A DNA stretch of 64,000 bases from Hydrogenophaga sp. (GTDB taxonomy: Bacteria > Pseudomonadota > Gammaproteobacteria > Burkholderiales > Burkholderiaceae_C): NCBI RefSeq assembly GCF_011390835.1, contig NZ_JAABRQ010000013.1, forward strand, positions 48,834 to 112,833. Direction: 5' to 3'. A model generated the notes under the pieces. That model saw only the letters and a program-made list of their open reading frames with translations. It was not told the DNA's origin and searched no databases. Position 1 is the stretch's first letter. Each line of letters opens with the position of its first letter. Below are positions 34,906-44,158 of the stretch, piece by piece. A program made the translations under genes and the position numbers.

Positions 34906-37900
34906 TCACCGGCCTGACGTATCAGCCTGTTTCAGCTCGGCCGCCAGGCGCTCGCCTTGCTGGGCGCGCGGCTTGACCAGTCGGGCGATGCCCAGGTAGA
35001 GCACGGGCGTGAGAAACAGCGTGAACAGTGCGGCGAGCGACAGTCCGCCGAAGATCACCCAGCCGATGGCGGCGCGCGATTCGGCGCCAGGCCCTGAGCC
35101 AAGCACCAGAGGCAGGGCACCCAGCACGGTGGAGGCCATGGTCATCATGATGGGGCGCAGCCGGGTGGTGGCCGACTCCAGCGCTGCCTCGGCGACGCTG
35201 CGACCGGCGTCGCGCAGCTGGTCGGCGAACTCCACCATGAGGATGCTGTTCTTCGCCATCACTCCCACCAGCAACAGCAGCCCGATCTGGCTGTAGAGGT
35301 TGACCGACGTGCCACTGGCCAGCATCGCAAACACCGCCGCTGCCAGACCGAACGGCACGCTGATCAGCACCACGCTGGCGCTGGTGACACTCTCGAACTG
35401 TGCCACCAGCACCAGAAACACCACCAGCAGCGCCAGCGCAAAGGTGATGACCATGTCGCGCCCGGTCTGCTCCAGCGTGGCGGCGTCGCCGCGAAACAGC
35501 AGGCCCATGCCGTCGGGCAACTCGCTGGCGGCCAGCGCGCGCAGGTCGTTGACCACCGTCTGCAGCGGCACGCCTTCGCGGTTCACCGCGCTCATCTCGA
35601 CCGCGCGGCGTTGGCCGAAGCGCTCCAGCTCGGGTGCGATGGCGGTTTCGGTGATGCGCACAAACTGAGACAGCGGCACCAGCCGGTCGCCATCGGCCGT
35701 GCGGGCGCGTACGCTGTAGCTCAGCAGGTCGGACGGATCGGTGGCGCCGCGCGCACTGGACTGCAGGAACAGCGGCACCGTGCGGTCGTTGACCGTGACG
35801 TCGGTGACCTCGGTGCCGTCCACCAGCGCCCGCAGCACCGTGTCCAGGCCATCGATCGGCACGCCCAGCGCGCTGGCGCGTTCGCGGTCGATTTGCAGCG
35901 TGAGCTGGGGCTGGGTGGCGTTGTAGTCCACGCGCACATCGCGCAGCGCGGGTAACCGCTCTTCAATGGCGCGTGAAAACGCGTCGGCGGCCTCGGCGAT
36001 GCGCGAGTAGTCGTCGCCGGTGATGGCCATCTGCACACTGCCGTCGCCGCCACCCACGCCCAGGGAGTTGCCGCCACGAATGCGCACACGCGCGCCGGGC
36101 AAATCGTTCAGCGCCTTTTGCAGCTGGGCCGCCAGCTCGCTCTGGCTCACGCTGCGCTCGCCCCAGTCGCTCAGCGGGGCCACGATCTGGGCGCGGTTCA
36201 GGTCGAAGCGCCCGGTGATGGTGAAAATGTTGGTGACCAGGCCCTGATCTTTCAGCGGTTGCACAACCGCCAACGCGGCTTCGAGCTGCCGGTCGGTGAA
36301 TGTCAGGCCCACGCCATCGGGGGCATCAAGGCGGATCGACAGCACACCGCGGTCTTCGGTGGGGGTGAGTTCCTGGTCGAGCTGGGTGTAGGCGAACGCC
36401 GCCGCCGCCGCCAACGCCACACACACGCCCAGCACCCAAAGGGCATGTGCCAGCGCGGCGGTGATCAGCCGCTGGTACAGACGCACGCCGCGCTCCCCCA
36501 CAGCGGACAGGCGCCGCCAGACGGGGCCAGGCGTGTGGTTCTGGGGCAGCCGCGATGCAATCAGCGGACCCAGCGTGAGCGCTACGAACGAGGATATCGC
36601 CACCGCCACCGCCATCACAAAGCCGAACTCAGCGAACAGTCGCCCGGTTGCCGACGGCAGAAACGAGATCGGTACGAACACCGCCACCAGCGTGGCGGTG
36701 GTGGCCACGATGGCAAAGAACACCTCGCGCGTACCCAGCACGGCAGCCGCACGCGGCAGTGCGCCCAGGGCGCGGCGCCGCTGGATGTTTTCCAGCACCA
36801 CGATCGCATCGTCCACCACCAGGCCGGTGGCCAGCAGCAGCGCAAGCAGTGTGATGAGGTTGATGGAGAAGCCGAGCAGCCAGATCGCCGCCAGAGTACC
36901 GATCAAGGCGATGGGAATGGCCACCAGGGGCACCAGTGTGGCGCGCCACTGGCCGAGGAAGATGCCCACTACCCCCACCACGATCAGCACCGCCAGCACC
37001 AGGCTGGTGCTGACCTCGGCGATGGCACCTCGGATAAAGACCGCGTCGTCCGCGACCACGCTCACCCTCAGGTCGTCGCCCTCGCGGTTGATCCGATCCA
37101 CCACCGCGCGAACGCCGTCGGAGATGGCCACACTGTTGGACTGCGCCTGGCGCACTACGCCTAGGCTGATCACGGTCTCGCCATTGAGCCGCACATAGGC
37201 CGTGGCATCGGCCGGGCTGTAGTAAATGTCGGCCACGTCGCCCAGCGTGAGCTGTGACCCCAGGCGCAGGGCGCGCAGGCTCTGGGGCGAGCTGGCAGTG
37301 GCGTTGGCACGCACCAGCACCTCCTGGTCGGCCGAGGACAGGCTGCCGGCGGGCACATCGACCCGCGCGGTGCGCAGCAAGGTGGCCACATCGTCCACCG
37401 AGACGTTGTAGGCCGCCAGGCGCAATGGGTCGATGCGCACTCGCATCACGCGCTGCCGGTCACCAAACAGGGTGATGTCGGCAACGCCCTCGACCGAGAT
37501 CAGATCAGGCTCGATGCGGTCTTCCACCAGGCGTGAGAGCTCGTCGATTTCCAGCGATTTGCTCGACACCGCCAGCTGCATCACCGGCTCGGCGTCGGCG
37601 TCGGCTCGGACGATGGTGAGGTTCTCCACGCCATCAGGCAGCGAGCCTTCGACGCGAGCCACGGCATCGCGCACATCGTTGGCTGCCTCCACCAGGTTCA
37701 CGCCGGGGTTGAATTCGATGATGACGCGCAGGTTGCCTTCTTCGCTGGCCGAGCGCACCAGGAATACCCCTGGTACGCGGGCCGCAGCGCCCTCGACCAC
37801 GCGGGTCACTTCCGCATCGATGGTCTCGGGCGCAGCGCCGGGGTAGTCGGCGCGCACCGCCACGACCGGGCGGTCGATGTTGGGCAGCTCGCGCACCTCC

Positions 37901-38010
37901 ACGCCCAGCCAAGCCCCCACGCCCGCGATCACGATCAGTAGGTTGATCACGATCACCAGCCAGGGCCGACGAATCGACAGCGCCGGCAGGTCGCTTGCGC
38001 GGTCTTCCAT
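34906..38010 (-). CDS. RND efflux transporter permease (HAE1/AcrB type)
   Basis: The 1034-residue inner-membrane pump has the RND duplication and the proton-relay pair Asp400-Asp401 in TGLVVDDAIVVLENI, equivalent to AcrB D407/D408. It also has the partner lysine in GVMAKNSILMVEFA. The N-terminal LSIRRPWLVIVINLLIV helix and large periplasmic loops fit the multidrug HAE-1 group rather than metal HME pumps, which have a different helix 4 motif. It overlaps its adaptor gene by one base. No outer-membrane channel gene is adjacent, so it probably uses a TolC-like protein encoded elsewhere. Confidence 0.93.
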   Translation of the reverse strand: MEDRASDLPALSIRRPWLVIVINLLIVIAGVGAWLGVEVRELPNIDRPVVAVRADYPGAAPETIDAEVTRVVEGAAARVPGVFLVRSASEEGNLRVIIEFNPGVNLVEAANDVRDAVARVEGSLPDGVENLTIVRADADAEPVMQLAVSSKSLEIDELSRLVEDRIEPDLISVEGVADITLFGDRQRVMRVRIDPLRLAAYNVSVDDVATLLRTARVDVPAGSLSSADQEVLVRANATASSPQSLRALRLGSQLTLGDVADIYYSPADATAYVRLNGETVISLGVVRQAQSNSVAISDGVRAVVDRINREGDDLRVSVVADDAVFIRGAIAEVSTSLVLAVLIVVGVVGIFLGQWRATLVPLVAIPIALIGTLAAIWLLGFSINLITLLALLLATGLVVDDAIVVLENIQRRRALGALPRAAAVLGTREVFFAIVATTATLVAVFVPISFLPSATGRLFAEFGFVMAVAVAISSFVALTLGPLIASRLPQNHTPGPVWRRLSAVGERGVRLYQRLITAALAHALWVLGVCVALAAAAAFAYTQLDQELTPTEDRGVLSIRLDAPDGVGLTFTDRQLEAALAVVQPLKDQGLVTNIFTITGRFDLNRAQIVAPLSDWGERSVSQSELAAQLQKALNDLPGARVRIRGGNSLGVGGGDGSVQMAITGDDYSRIAEAADAFSRAIEERLPALRDVRVDYNATQPQLTLQIDRERASALGVPIDGLDTVLRALVDGTEVTDVTVNDRTVPLFLQSSARGATDPSDLLSYSVRARTADGDRLVPLSQFVRITETAIAPELERFGQRRAVEMSAVNREGVPLQTVVNDLRALAASELPDGMGLLFRGDAATLEQTGRDMVITFALALLVVFLVLVAQFESVTSASVVLISVPFGLAAAVFAMLASGTSVNLYSQIGLLLLVGVMAKNSILMVEFADQLRDAGRSVAEAALESATTRLRPIMMTMASTVLGALPLVLGSGPGAESRAAIGWVIFGGLSLAALFTLFLTPVLYLGIARLVKPRAQQGERLAAELKQADTSGR

Positions 38011-39092
38011 CAGGGCGCCCCGGTGTCGCTGCGTTCGCCCACCACGCGCACCGCGCGGCCTTGTCGCACCCGCTGCACGCCTTCCACCACCACGGGCTCA
38101 CCCGCGCGCAGCTCGCTGTCAATCAACACCCGCCCAGCGGAGCGGCGCAACACGCGGGCCGGCACCGCCTCGGTCTTGCCGTCGCGCACCGCCCAGACAA
38201 AGGGGCCTTCGCGGTTGAACTGCAAGGCCAGCTCGGGCACGCTGATGCGCCGCTGGCCTGCCAGCACCAGGCGGATCTGGAACGACATGCCGGGGCGAAG
38301 CTGGTCGTCAGTATTGGGCAGAGTGGCGCGCACGCGCACGGTGCGCAGGGTAGTGTCGATGCGGCTGTCGACCTCGCGCACGGTACCGGCGATGGGCGCA
38401 TCGGGGTATGCCGGGCTGGTCGCCTGCACCGGCTGGCCCAGCTTCAAGCGGGCGAGGTAGGCTTCGGGTACCGAAAACTCGACCACCAGATTGCGCCGGT
38501 CATCCAGCGTGGTGATGGCGCTGCTCGGCGACACCCGGTCGCCTAGTTCCACCGCCGCGATGCCCACCACGCCCGCGAAGGGCGCGTTCACCTTCAGCTC
38601 GTCCAGCGCCTGTCGGGCCTGGGCCAGCTCGATTTGCGCATTGCGCTGCGCGGCCACCGCCGCTTCCACCTCGATTTCCGGCACCGCGCCCGTGCCGCGT
38701 GCCGACTCAAAGCGCCGCGCCAGCAGGCTCGCGGTCTCCAGCTGGGCCGTGGCCAGATCTACCGCCAACCGCTGCGCGCGATCATCCAGCTGCACCAGCA
38801 ACTGGCCAGCCCGAACCGACTGGCCAGTTCGAAAAAGGACCCGACCCACTTCGCCCTCGACCTGGGGAAAAAGCGTGACCGAGCGCTGCGCTAGCCCGCT
38901 GCCCAGCACATCCAACGTCACGCTATCGGACATCTCTGTGCTAGCCGACACGATCACGGGTACGGTGTCTGGCGCGCGGGCGGCCTGGGCAGCAGAGAGA
39001 GGTGCGGTCAGCAGGCCGGTCCAGGCCAGCAAAGCGACGCTTGCCCAGTGGGTCCAGCGCGCAGGATGCAGGGTGGGTGGTTCAAAACACAT
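38010..39092 (-). CDS. RND efflux periplasmic adaptor (membrane fusion protein)
   Basis: The 360-residue protein starts with a signal peptide (about 1-37, ending PLSAAQA). It then shows the HlyD/AcrA layout: a barrel-sandwich hybrid with FPQVEGEVGRVLFRTGQSVRAGQLLVQLDD, a helical hairpin (about 105-160), the second lipoyl half VNAPFAGVVGIAAVELGDRVSP, and beta-barrel and membrane-proximal domains. It bridges the RND pump and an outer-membrane channel. The stop overlaps the pump start (TGATG). I used the ATG at 39092 because the upstream frame has a Cys-rich leader that is not a signal sequence. Confidence 0.9.
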   Translation of the reverse strand: MCFEPPTLHPARWTHWASVALLAWTGLLTAPLSAAQAARAPDTVPVIVSASTEMSDSVTLDVLGSGLAQRSVTLFPQVEGEVGRVLFRTGQSVRAGQLLVQLDDRAQRLAVDLATAQLETASLLARRFESARGTGAVPEIEVEAAVAAQRNAQIELAQARQALDELKVNAPFAGVVGIAAVELGDRVSPSSAITTLDDRRNLVVEFSVPEAYLARLKLGQPVQATSPAYPDAPIAGTVREVDSRIDTTLRTVRVRATLPNTDDQLRPGMSFQIRLVLAGQRRISVPELALQFNREGPFVWAVRDGKTEAVPARVLRRSAGRVLIDSELRAGEPVVVEGVQRVRQGRAVRVVGERSDTGAP

Positions 39093-39166
39093 GGCCAGAT
39101 GGTAGTGTGCAGCCCGAACCGGGCGCTGGCACTGGCTGCAATATCCCCGGCGCGGGGGGTCTGCCA

Positions 39167-39964
39167 TCAGACCGGTACGGTGTAGTTCAGCGCCATGCGT
39201 CCGCCGTCTACCGTGACGATTTCGCCGGTGACGTAGCTGGCGGCGTCGCTGGCCAGCCAGGCCACCACGTCGGCGATTTCATCCGGCTCGCCCAGGCGGC
39301 CCATGGGCGTTCGGCTCAGCACCTTGGTCCGGGCGGCGTCGCTGGTGAGCACCGCTTTGGCGGCGAGCTCGGTGGCGATGGTGCCCGGCGCCACCGCGTT
39401 GACGCGAATGCCGTGGGGCGCCAGCGCGAGCGACATCACGCGGGTGAGCTGATTGATGCCGCCCTTGCTCACGTTGTAGCTGGCGATGTTGGGGATGGCG
39501 AGCACGCTGTTGACCGAGCTCATGTTGACGATGGAGCCGCTGCGTTCGGCCGCCATTTCGCGCGCCACCGCTTGACCCATGAGAAACGCGCCCTTAAGGT
39601 TGATGCGCAGCACCTCGTCAAAGTCGGCTTCGCTTACGTCCAGAAAATCGGCCGCCTTGAAGATACCGGCGTTGTTCACCAGCACGTCGATGCGGCCATG
39701 GGTGGTCATGACCTTGGCCACCAGGTCGTCCACGTCAAGCTTGTCGCCGACATCGCAGTGGCGGTACATCGCGCCGAGCTCGGTGGCCAGCGCCTTGCCC
39801 GGCACATCGGCCACATCGGCAATCACCACCAACGCGCCTTCCTGCGCAAAGCGGCGAGCGCAGGCTTCGCCAATGCCTTGTGCGCCACCAGTGACGATGA
39901 CGACGCGACCCTGGTGGCCAAAATGGATGCGTTGCGGTTCGGGCGGGGTGTGTGCTGTGCTCAT
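39167..39964 (-). CDS. SDR family oxidoreductase
   Basis: The 265-residue protein is a classical short-chain dehydrogenase: cofactor motif TGGAQGIG (25-32), NNAG (97-100), catalytic Ser150 in NMSSVN, and Tyr163-x3-Lys167 in YNVSK. The conserved RVNAVAPGTIATE and VTVDGG segments follow. An Asp-rich turn after strand 2 (ADVADV) suggests NAD(H) rather than NADP(H). It lies 13 bases after the ankyrin gene and 74 bases before the RND adaptor on the same strand, so it may be part of that transcript. Substrate unknown. Confidence 0.9.
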   Translation of the reverse strand: MSTAHTPPEPQRIHFGHQGRVVIVTGGAQGIGEACARRFAQEGALVVIADVADVPGKALATELGAMYRHCDVGDKLDVDDLVAKVMTTHGRIDVLVNNAGIFKAADFLDVSEADFDEVLRINLKGAFLMGQAVAREMAAERSGSIVNMSSVNSVLAIPNIASYNVSKGGINQLTRVMSLALAPHGIRVNAVAPGTIATELAAKAVLTSDAARTKVLSRTPMGRLGEPDEIADVVAWLASDAASYVTGEIVTVDGGRMALNYTVPV

Positions 39965-39977
39965 GCCGTGATGGTAC

Positions 39978-41102
39978 TCACCGCGGGCGCAGGCGCTGGG
40001 CGATCGCATCGTGGCCTGTGCGCTGCGCCAGTTCGGCTGCGCTGGCGCCGGTGCGGTCGGTGCGGCGGGTGTCGGCGCCGGCTTTGAGCAACAGATCAAC
40101 GAGTGCCGCGTCACCTCCCAGGGCGGCGAGCATGAGCACCGTCTGGCCGCTGCGGTTCACCGCGTTGACATCAGCACCTTGCTCAAGCGCAGCGCGGCTG
40201 GCCTCGACATCGCCCCGCGCCACTGCGTCCAGCAGTGCGGCGCTGGTGGCACTTGGCTGGATCAGGATGTCAACGAGTTGCGAGGCATCGGCAGCCGATT
40301 CGGCGGCCATGGGAGAGGCGGCGGGAGGCGCAATGCCGCGCATCGCTGCGGCCGCAGGCGCCTGTGCGCGAGTGGGAGGGGCGCTGGCACCAGCGTTGTC
40401 TGCGCGTGGCTCGGCGAGCGGTGGCGTTGCCGATGGCGCTGTCTCGACGAGTGCTCCGGGTATCTGCCCCAGGGAAGGTGCAGGCCTGGCCGGCGATGCG
40501 GCAGTGGCTGGTGAGCTGGCCGAAGAATTGGCGGGGAAGGGGTCCGGGCTTGCTGCGCTCAGCACTGGTTTTCGCTGAACGGTTGGCGGTGGTGGTGCGT
40601 CAGGCACCGGGCGGCTGGCAGACGCGGCAGGGTGCTTGGGTCGCGCTGGCGTGGCGGAGGTGTTCTCGGTCGTGTTGCCGGAGAGAGTCCCTGGTGCCTT
40701 GTTGTTGTCAGGCAGTCCTTCGGCGCGTGGTCCGGGGGGTGGCACTCTTGAGGCGGGCGCCGCCGGCGGCAGAGCGGTGGGTGCGCTGGGGCTGGGCAGG
40801 CCCAGTGCGGTGTCCTGTTCTGCTTCGCTGCCGCGATCGAATTGCAGCGCCAGCAGGCCGACCAGACCGAGCACGGCCAGGCTGCCCAGTGCGCGAAGCG
40901 TCCAGTTTGCATCGTTGGCGGCCGGGCGGTGGTTGGCGGTGGGCGTACGCGTCGCTGCGGCTGCGCGGGCCTGTGCCAGCACGCTCTCACGCAGGGTGGG
41001 CGTCGGGCGCGCGCTGTCCAGCGAGTTGGCCTCGTGGTAACGCTGCAGCAGCGGGTCGTGGTCGCGAGAGGCTGGGTTCTGGGTGTCGTCGGGGCGGTTC
41101 AT
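39978..41102 (-). CDS. Membrane-anchored ankyrin-repeat protein, putative anti-sigma
   Basis: The 374-residue protein has a cytoplasmic N-terminal helical region (about 15-50, DPLLQRYHEANSLD), one membrane helix (about 70-87), a long Pro/Ala/Ser-rich linker (90-285), and a C-terminal block of two to three ankyrin repeats (from 288: SAALLDAVARGDVEASRAALEQGADVNAVN, then GQTVLMLAALGGDAALVDLLLKAGAD). Its start overlaps the ECF sigma gene by four bases. The position and topology fit an anti-sigma factor with a periplasmic sensor, but the zinc-binding anti-sigma motif HxxxCxxC is absent, so that role is inferred. Confidence 0.8.
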   Translation of the reverse strand: MNRPDDTQNPASRDHDPLLQRYHEANSLDSARPTPTLRESVLAQARAAAATRTPTANHRPAANDANWTLRALGSLAVLGLVGLLALQFDRGSEAEQDTALGLPSPSAPTALPPAAPASRVPPPGPRAEGLPDNNKAPGTLSGNTTENTSATPARPKHPAASASRPVPDAPPPPTVQRKPVLSAASPDPFPANSSASSPATAASPARPAPSLGQIPGALVETAPSATPPLAEPRADNAGASAPPTRAQAPAAAAMRGIAPPAASPMAAESAADASQLVDILIQPSATSAALLDAVARGDVEASRAALEQGADVNAVNRSGQTVLMLAALGGDAALVDLLLKAGADTRRTDRTGASAAELAQRTGHDAIAQRLRPR

Positions 41103-41674
41103 GCGAAAGCCTCCAGGGCTTCGCGCAGGCGGGCGCGGGCATAGCGCAGCCGGCTTTTGGTGGTCTCGGAGCTCACGCCGGTGGTGGCCGCGATCTCGGC
41201 CACGCTCAGGCCGCCTTCGGCCTGCAGCAGAAAAGCCTCGCGTTGCGCGGGAGGCAGAGCTGCGAGCGCGTCCAGCAGGGCCTGCGCCTGCTCGCGCGAA
41301 TCGAGCCGCCGCTCCGGGCCAAACCCCGATTCAGTGGCCAGGGTGTCGGCGAGGGAGGCGCCGTCTTCGGTGCTGGCATCCAGGCTGGTATGGGGCCGGT
41401 GGCGGCGCCAGTAGTCGACCATGCGGTGGTGCGCCAGGGTGAACAGCCAGGTGCGAAAGCGTGCTCGCGCCTCGTAGCGCATCGCTTCTCGCACCACGGT
41501 CAGCCACACCTCCTGCACCAGCTCGTCGGCCAGCTCGGGCTGTTGTACGCTGCGAAGGACGAAGCGCCACACCGGCAGGGCATGACGGTCGTACAGAGTC
41601 TCAAACGCACGCGTGTCGCCATGGGCATAGGCCTGCATCAGGTGCCCGTCGCTGGGCTCGGCGCTGTCGTGCAT
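41099..41674 (-). CDS. ECF RNA polymerase sigma factor
   Basis: The 191-residue protein has sigma region 2 (about 15-92: AFETLYDRHALPVWRFVLRS, ADELVQEVWLTVV, FRTWLFTLAHHRMVDYWRR) and region 4 (about 130-187: LPPAQREAFLLQAEGGLSVAEIAATTGVSSETTKSRLRYARARLR). No region 1 or 3 is present, as expected for the ECF group. I used the ATG at 41674; a longer frame adds a leader unlike sigma factors. The stop overlaps the ankyrin-protein start (ATGA), and a secreted-protein gene lies 71 bases upstream on the same strand. Confidence 0.9.
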   Translation of the reverse strand: MHDSAEPSDGHLMQAYAHGDTRAFETLYDRHALPVWRFVLRSVQQPELADELVQEVWLTVVREAMRYEARARFRTWLFTLAHHRMVDYWRRHRPHTSLDASTEDGASLADTLATESGFGPERRLDSREQAQALLDALAALPPAQREAFLLQAEGGLSVAEIAATTGVSSETTKSRLRYARARLREALEAFA

Positions 41675-41745
41675 GCGCTGGATTATGGGCGGCGACCCCC
41701 AGGCGCTACCTCGGCCCAGCCATACGGCAGTGTCCACCCGCTGAC

Positions 41746-42645
41746 TCAGGAAGGATCGGGCGCGTAGCGCGACACGGCGGGCTCGGGAAACGGATTCGGC
41801 CGGGGCGGTACTGGGCTTTGTGGAATGACGCCCATGGCCACCAGGTTGTCAAAGCTGTCATATCGAATTCGGATGATCTCGTCGGGTCTCGAGCTGCGGC
41901 GCTCGAAGGTGGTGTGACCGACCCGGTCGCTTTCACGTGCGCCGTGTCCCGTGCCCAGGCGCGGCGCGGGTGCCGCCGGCACCATGCGGCGCGATGCCAT
42001 CGGCGAGTTGGACAGGCTTTCGGCGGCGGCGGTGCCGTTGGCCTCGGCCCGCTGCTGAACCATGGGTGCGGCGCTCTCGGCGCTGGCCTCGCCCGCCGCT
42101 GCGCCCAGGCGCTCATGGTCACGCGAACGGCTGTGGGGATAAGGGGCGGGCAACAGCACCGGCGGTGGCGCCACCTTTTCGCGAAACAGCGCCACACCGA
42201 TCACGCCCATGTGGGCCGGGCGACCGGTTCGCTCGGCGTAGGAGGTGGGTGAGGCGGTGAAGTGAAACGCCGCGATCTGGCTGTCGCTCTTGCGCCAGCC
42301 CGTGACCTGGTAGCTCTGCCATGCGCCGAGCACATAGCCGGTCTGGTGTAAGGCCGCGGTTTCGCCGGAAATGACGTTCACGCCGTCGACCGAGACCACG
42401 TTCAGCGTGCGGCCCGCGCTGGTGTTGCGCAGGGCCACGGCGTAACGCGCCCCGCTGCGACCGGCCACCCAATGGTCACCCTGGTGGCGGTAAACCGGCA
42501 GCACCTCGCCGGTATCGCGGTCGATCAGCTGAACATCGGCCAGTCTACCGAGGGCATGTGCGGGCAGGGTGGCCAGCAAGGCCAGCGCGCCGCAGGCGTT
42601 CAGCAACAGGCAGCGGGGCAGGGTAAAGGAAGCAGGAGGGCGCAT
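41746..42645 (-). CDS. Conserved exported protein of the sigma/ankyrin cluster
   Basis: The 299-residue protein has a signal peptide (RCLLLNACGALALLATLPAHALG). A domain follows with ADVQLIDRDTGEVLPVYRHQGDHWVAGRSGARYAVALRN, SVDGVNVISGETAALHQTGYVLGAWQSYQVTGWRKSD and AAFHFTASPTSYAERTGRPAHMGVIGVALFRE. The pattern resembles exported proteins that I recall next to ECF sigma genes in other proteobacteria; no function is known to me. The C-terminal 130 residues are low complexity and end in a Pro-rich tail. GGAG lies seven bases before the ATG. Its product may be the sigma regulon's target or signal. Confidence 0.75.
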   Translation of the reverse strand: MRPPASFTLPRCLLLNACGALALLATLPAHALGRLADVQLIDRDTGEVLPVYRHQGDHWVAGRSGARYAVALRNTSAGRTLNVVSVDGVNVISGETAALHQTGYVLGAWQSYQVTGWRKSDSQIAAFHFTASPTSYAERTGRPAHMGVIGVALFREKVAPPPVLLPAPYPHSRSRDHERLGAAAGEASAESAAPMVQQRAEANGTAAAESLSNSPMASRRMVPAAPAPRLGTGHGARESDRVGHTTFERRSSRPDEIIRIRYDSFDNLVAMGVIPQSPVPPRPNPFPEPAVSRYAPDPS

Positions 42646-42772
42646 CAGAGAGCTCCAAAAAAGTGGAAGGAGCTCACTGAAACGCTGGGCGCGGCAAAAC
42701 GGGGCTAAACGGCACCACCTTCTTTGCAAGCGTTTGTAATGCAGACACGATCCGGCTTGCCCTGCCCAGTTC

Positions 42773-44158
42773 TCAAGGTGACTCGGTTGGCGGCTCGATG
42801 CCCCGAAACTGTACGCGTACCGTGAGACCACCGCCGGGCGTTTCGTCCAGCGTGAGGCGCCCCTGGTGTTGCTGAACAATGCGCGAGACGATGGCCAGCC
42901 CCAGGCCGCTGCCGTGACCTTGTTGAGGGTTCAGGCGGACAAAGCGCTGCAAAGCGGCTTCGCGCTGGTCTGGATCAATGCCCGGACCGTCGTCGCTTAC
43001 CGCCAGGCTGACTTCGTCACCGCTTCGAGATACGCGCACGTCCACTCGGCTGCCCTCGGTCGTGTGGCGCAGCGCGTTGGACACCAGGTTGTTGAGCAAC
43101 ACGCGCAGCTCCGAGGGGTCGCCGACCACGGTGGCGCTGTCGTTGCCGACGCGGCCCAGGTCGATGTGGTGAGCCTCGGCCTGGGCAGAAAACGCCGCCA
43201 CCACCTGGTTGGCGAGCAGGTCCAGGCGCACCACCTCGTTCTGCCGCTGGGCCAGTTCGGGCTCCAGTCGTGCCATCTGCAGCAGCTGCGCCACCAGATG
43301 GGCCGCCCGGGCGATACCTTGGTCCAGCTCGTCGAGCGCTGCCGAGCGCTCACCCTCGCTCACCCGCCGAGCCAGCTGCGCTTGCAGCTTCACCGCGGCC
43401 AGTGGCGTGTTGAGTTCGTGGGCCACGTCGGCGATGAACTGCCGCTGACCCGAGAGCAGCTGGTCGACCCGCTCCAGAAGCTGGTTGAGTGCACTGGCCA
43501 GTGGCTGCAATTCGTCAGGCAGCTCGTCGGCTGGCACGGGGTGCAGGTCGTTGACTTCGCGCCGGCCGATCTCCCGGCCAAGCTGATCCAGCGGCAACAA
43601 GGCCTGGGTGACCGCGGTGTGGATCAGCAGGCTGAGCAGCAACACCAGCAGGCCCAGCGGCACCAGCAACCAAGGCACCAGGTCGGCAAAACCTTGGGTC
43701 CGGTTGGCCGAGGTCACCGCCACCTGCACCACCTGCCGGCGGTCGGCCACGGTGTAGACCCGCCAGTCTTCGTCCTCCCAGCGCACCACGTGAAAGCCGT
43801 GCGGCTGCAGCGGCGGGCCCACGTTGTCGAGCGAGGAGTAGACCAGCTGGCCGGCATCGTCCCAGATCTGGCTCACGAACTGACCCAGGTCCTCTGTCGC
43901 CTCGCCGTCGTTTTCGGCTTCCGTAGCGGTGGACTGGGCCAGTGGTGCGCTTCCGGGAGCGGGCGTCATCAGCGGGCGCACGAGCGCCGGCTTGACGCCG
44001 TGGCGCACCACCGAATAGGCGATTTGCTCCAGACCGTAGTCGCGGATGCGGTTGAAGCCGTTCCAGGCCAGCAGGTAGGTCAGCACGCTGACCAGCACGC
44101 CCGTGACGATGAGGGCGCCAATCTGCCACAGCAGCAAGCGCTGGCGAATGGAGTTCAA
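42773..44158 (-). CDS. Sensor histidine kinase, QseC/PmrB-like
   Basis: The 461-residue protein has membrane helices at about 12-31 and 160-180 with a periplasmic domain between, then a linker, HisKA with phospho-acceptor His247 in FIADVAHELNTPLAAVK, and an HATPase with DDGPGIDPDQR and GHGSGLGLAI. The H-box has Asn where Arg is common (HELN instead of HELR), which is tolerated in QseC-type kinases. The start overlaps the response-regulator stop by four bases, so the pair is co-expressed with the regulator first. Ligand unknown; homologues respond to metals, pH or catecholamine-like signals. Confidence 0.92.
   Translation of the reverse strand: MNSIRQRLLLWQIGALIVTGVLVSVLTYLLAWNGFNRIRDYGLEQIAYSVVRHGVKPALVRPLMTPAPGSAPLAQSTATEAENDGEATEDLGQFVSQIWDDAGQLVYSSLDNVGPPLQPHGFHVVRWEDEDWRVYTVADRRQVVQVAVTSANRTQGFADLVPWLLVPLGLLVLLLSLLIHTAVTQALLPLDQLGREIGRREVNDLHPVPADELPDELQPLASALNQLLERVDQLLSGQRQFIADVAHELNTPLAAVKLQAQLARRVSEGERSAALDELDQGIARAAHLVAQLLQMARLEPELAQRQNEVVRLDLLANQVVAAFSAQAEAHHIDLGRVGNDSATVVGDPSELRVLLNNLVSNALRHTTEGSRVDVRVSRSGDEVSLAVSDDGPGIDPDQREAALQRFVRLNPQQGHGSGLGLAIVSRIVQQHQGRLTLDETPGGGLTVRVQFRGIEPPTESP

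Noticed and set aside
40235..41767. Large plus-strand frame opposite the ankyrin and sigma genes
   Set aside because: It is Arg/Trp-rich, without any domain, and is explained as a shadow of the low-complexity linker and sigma gene.
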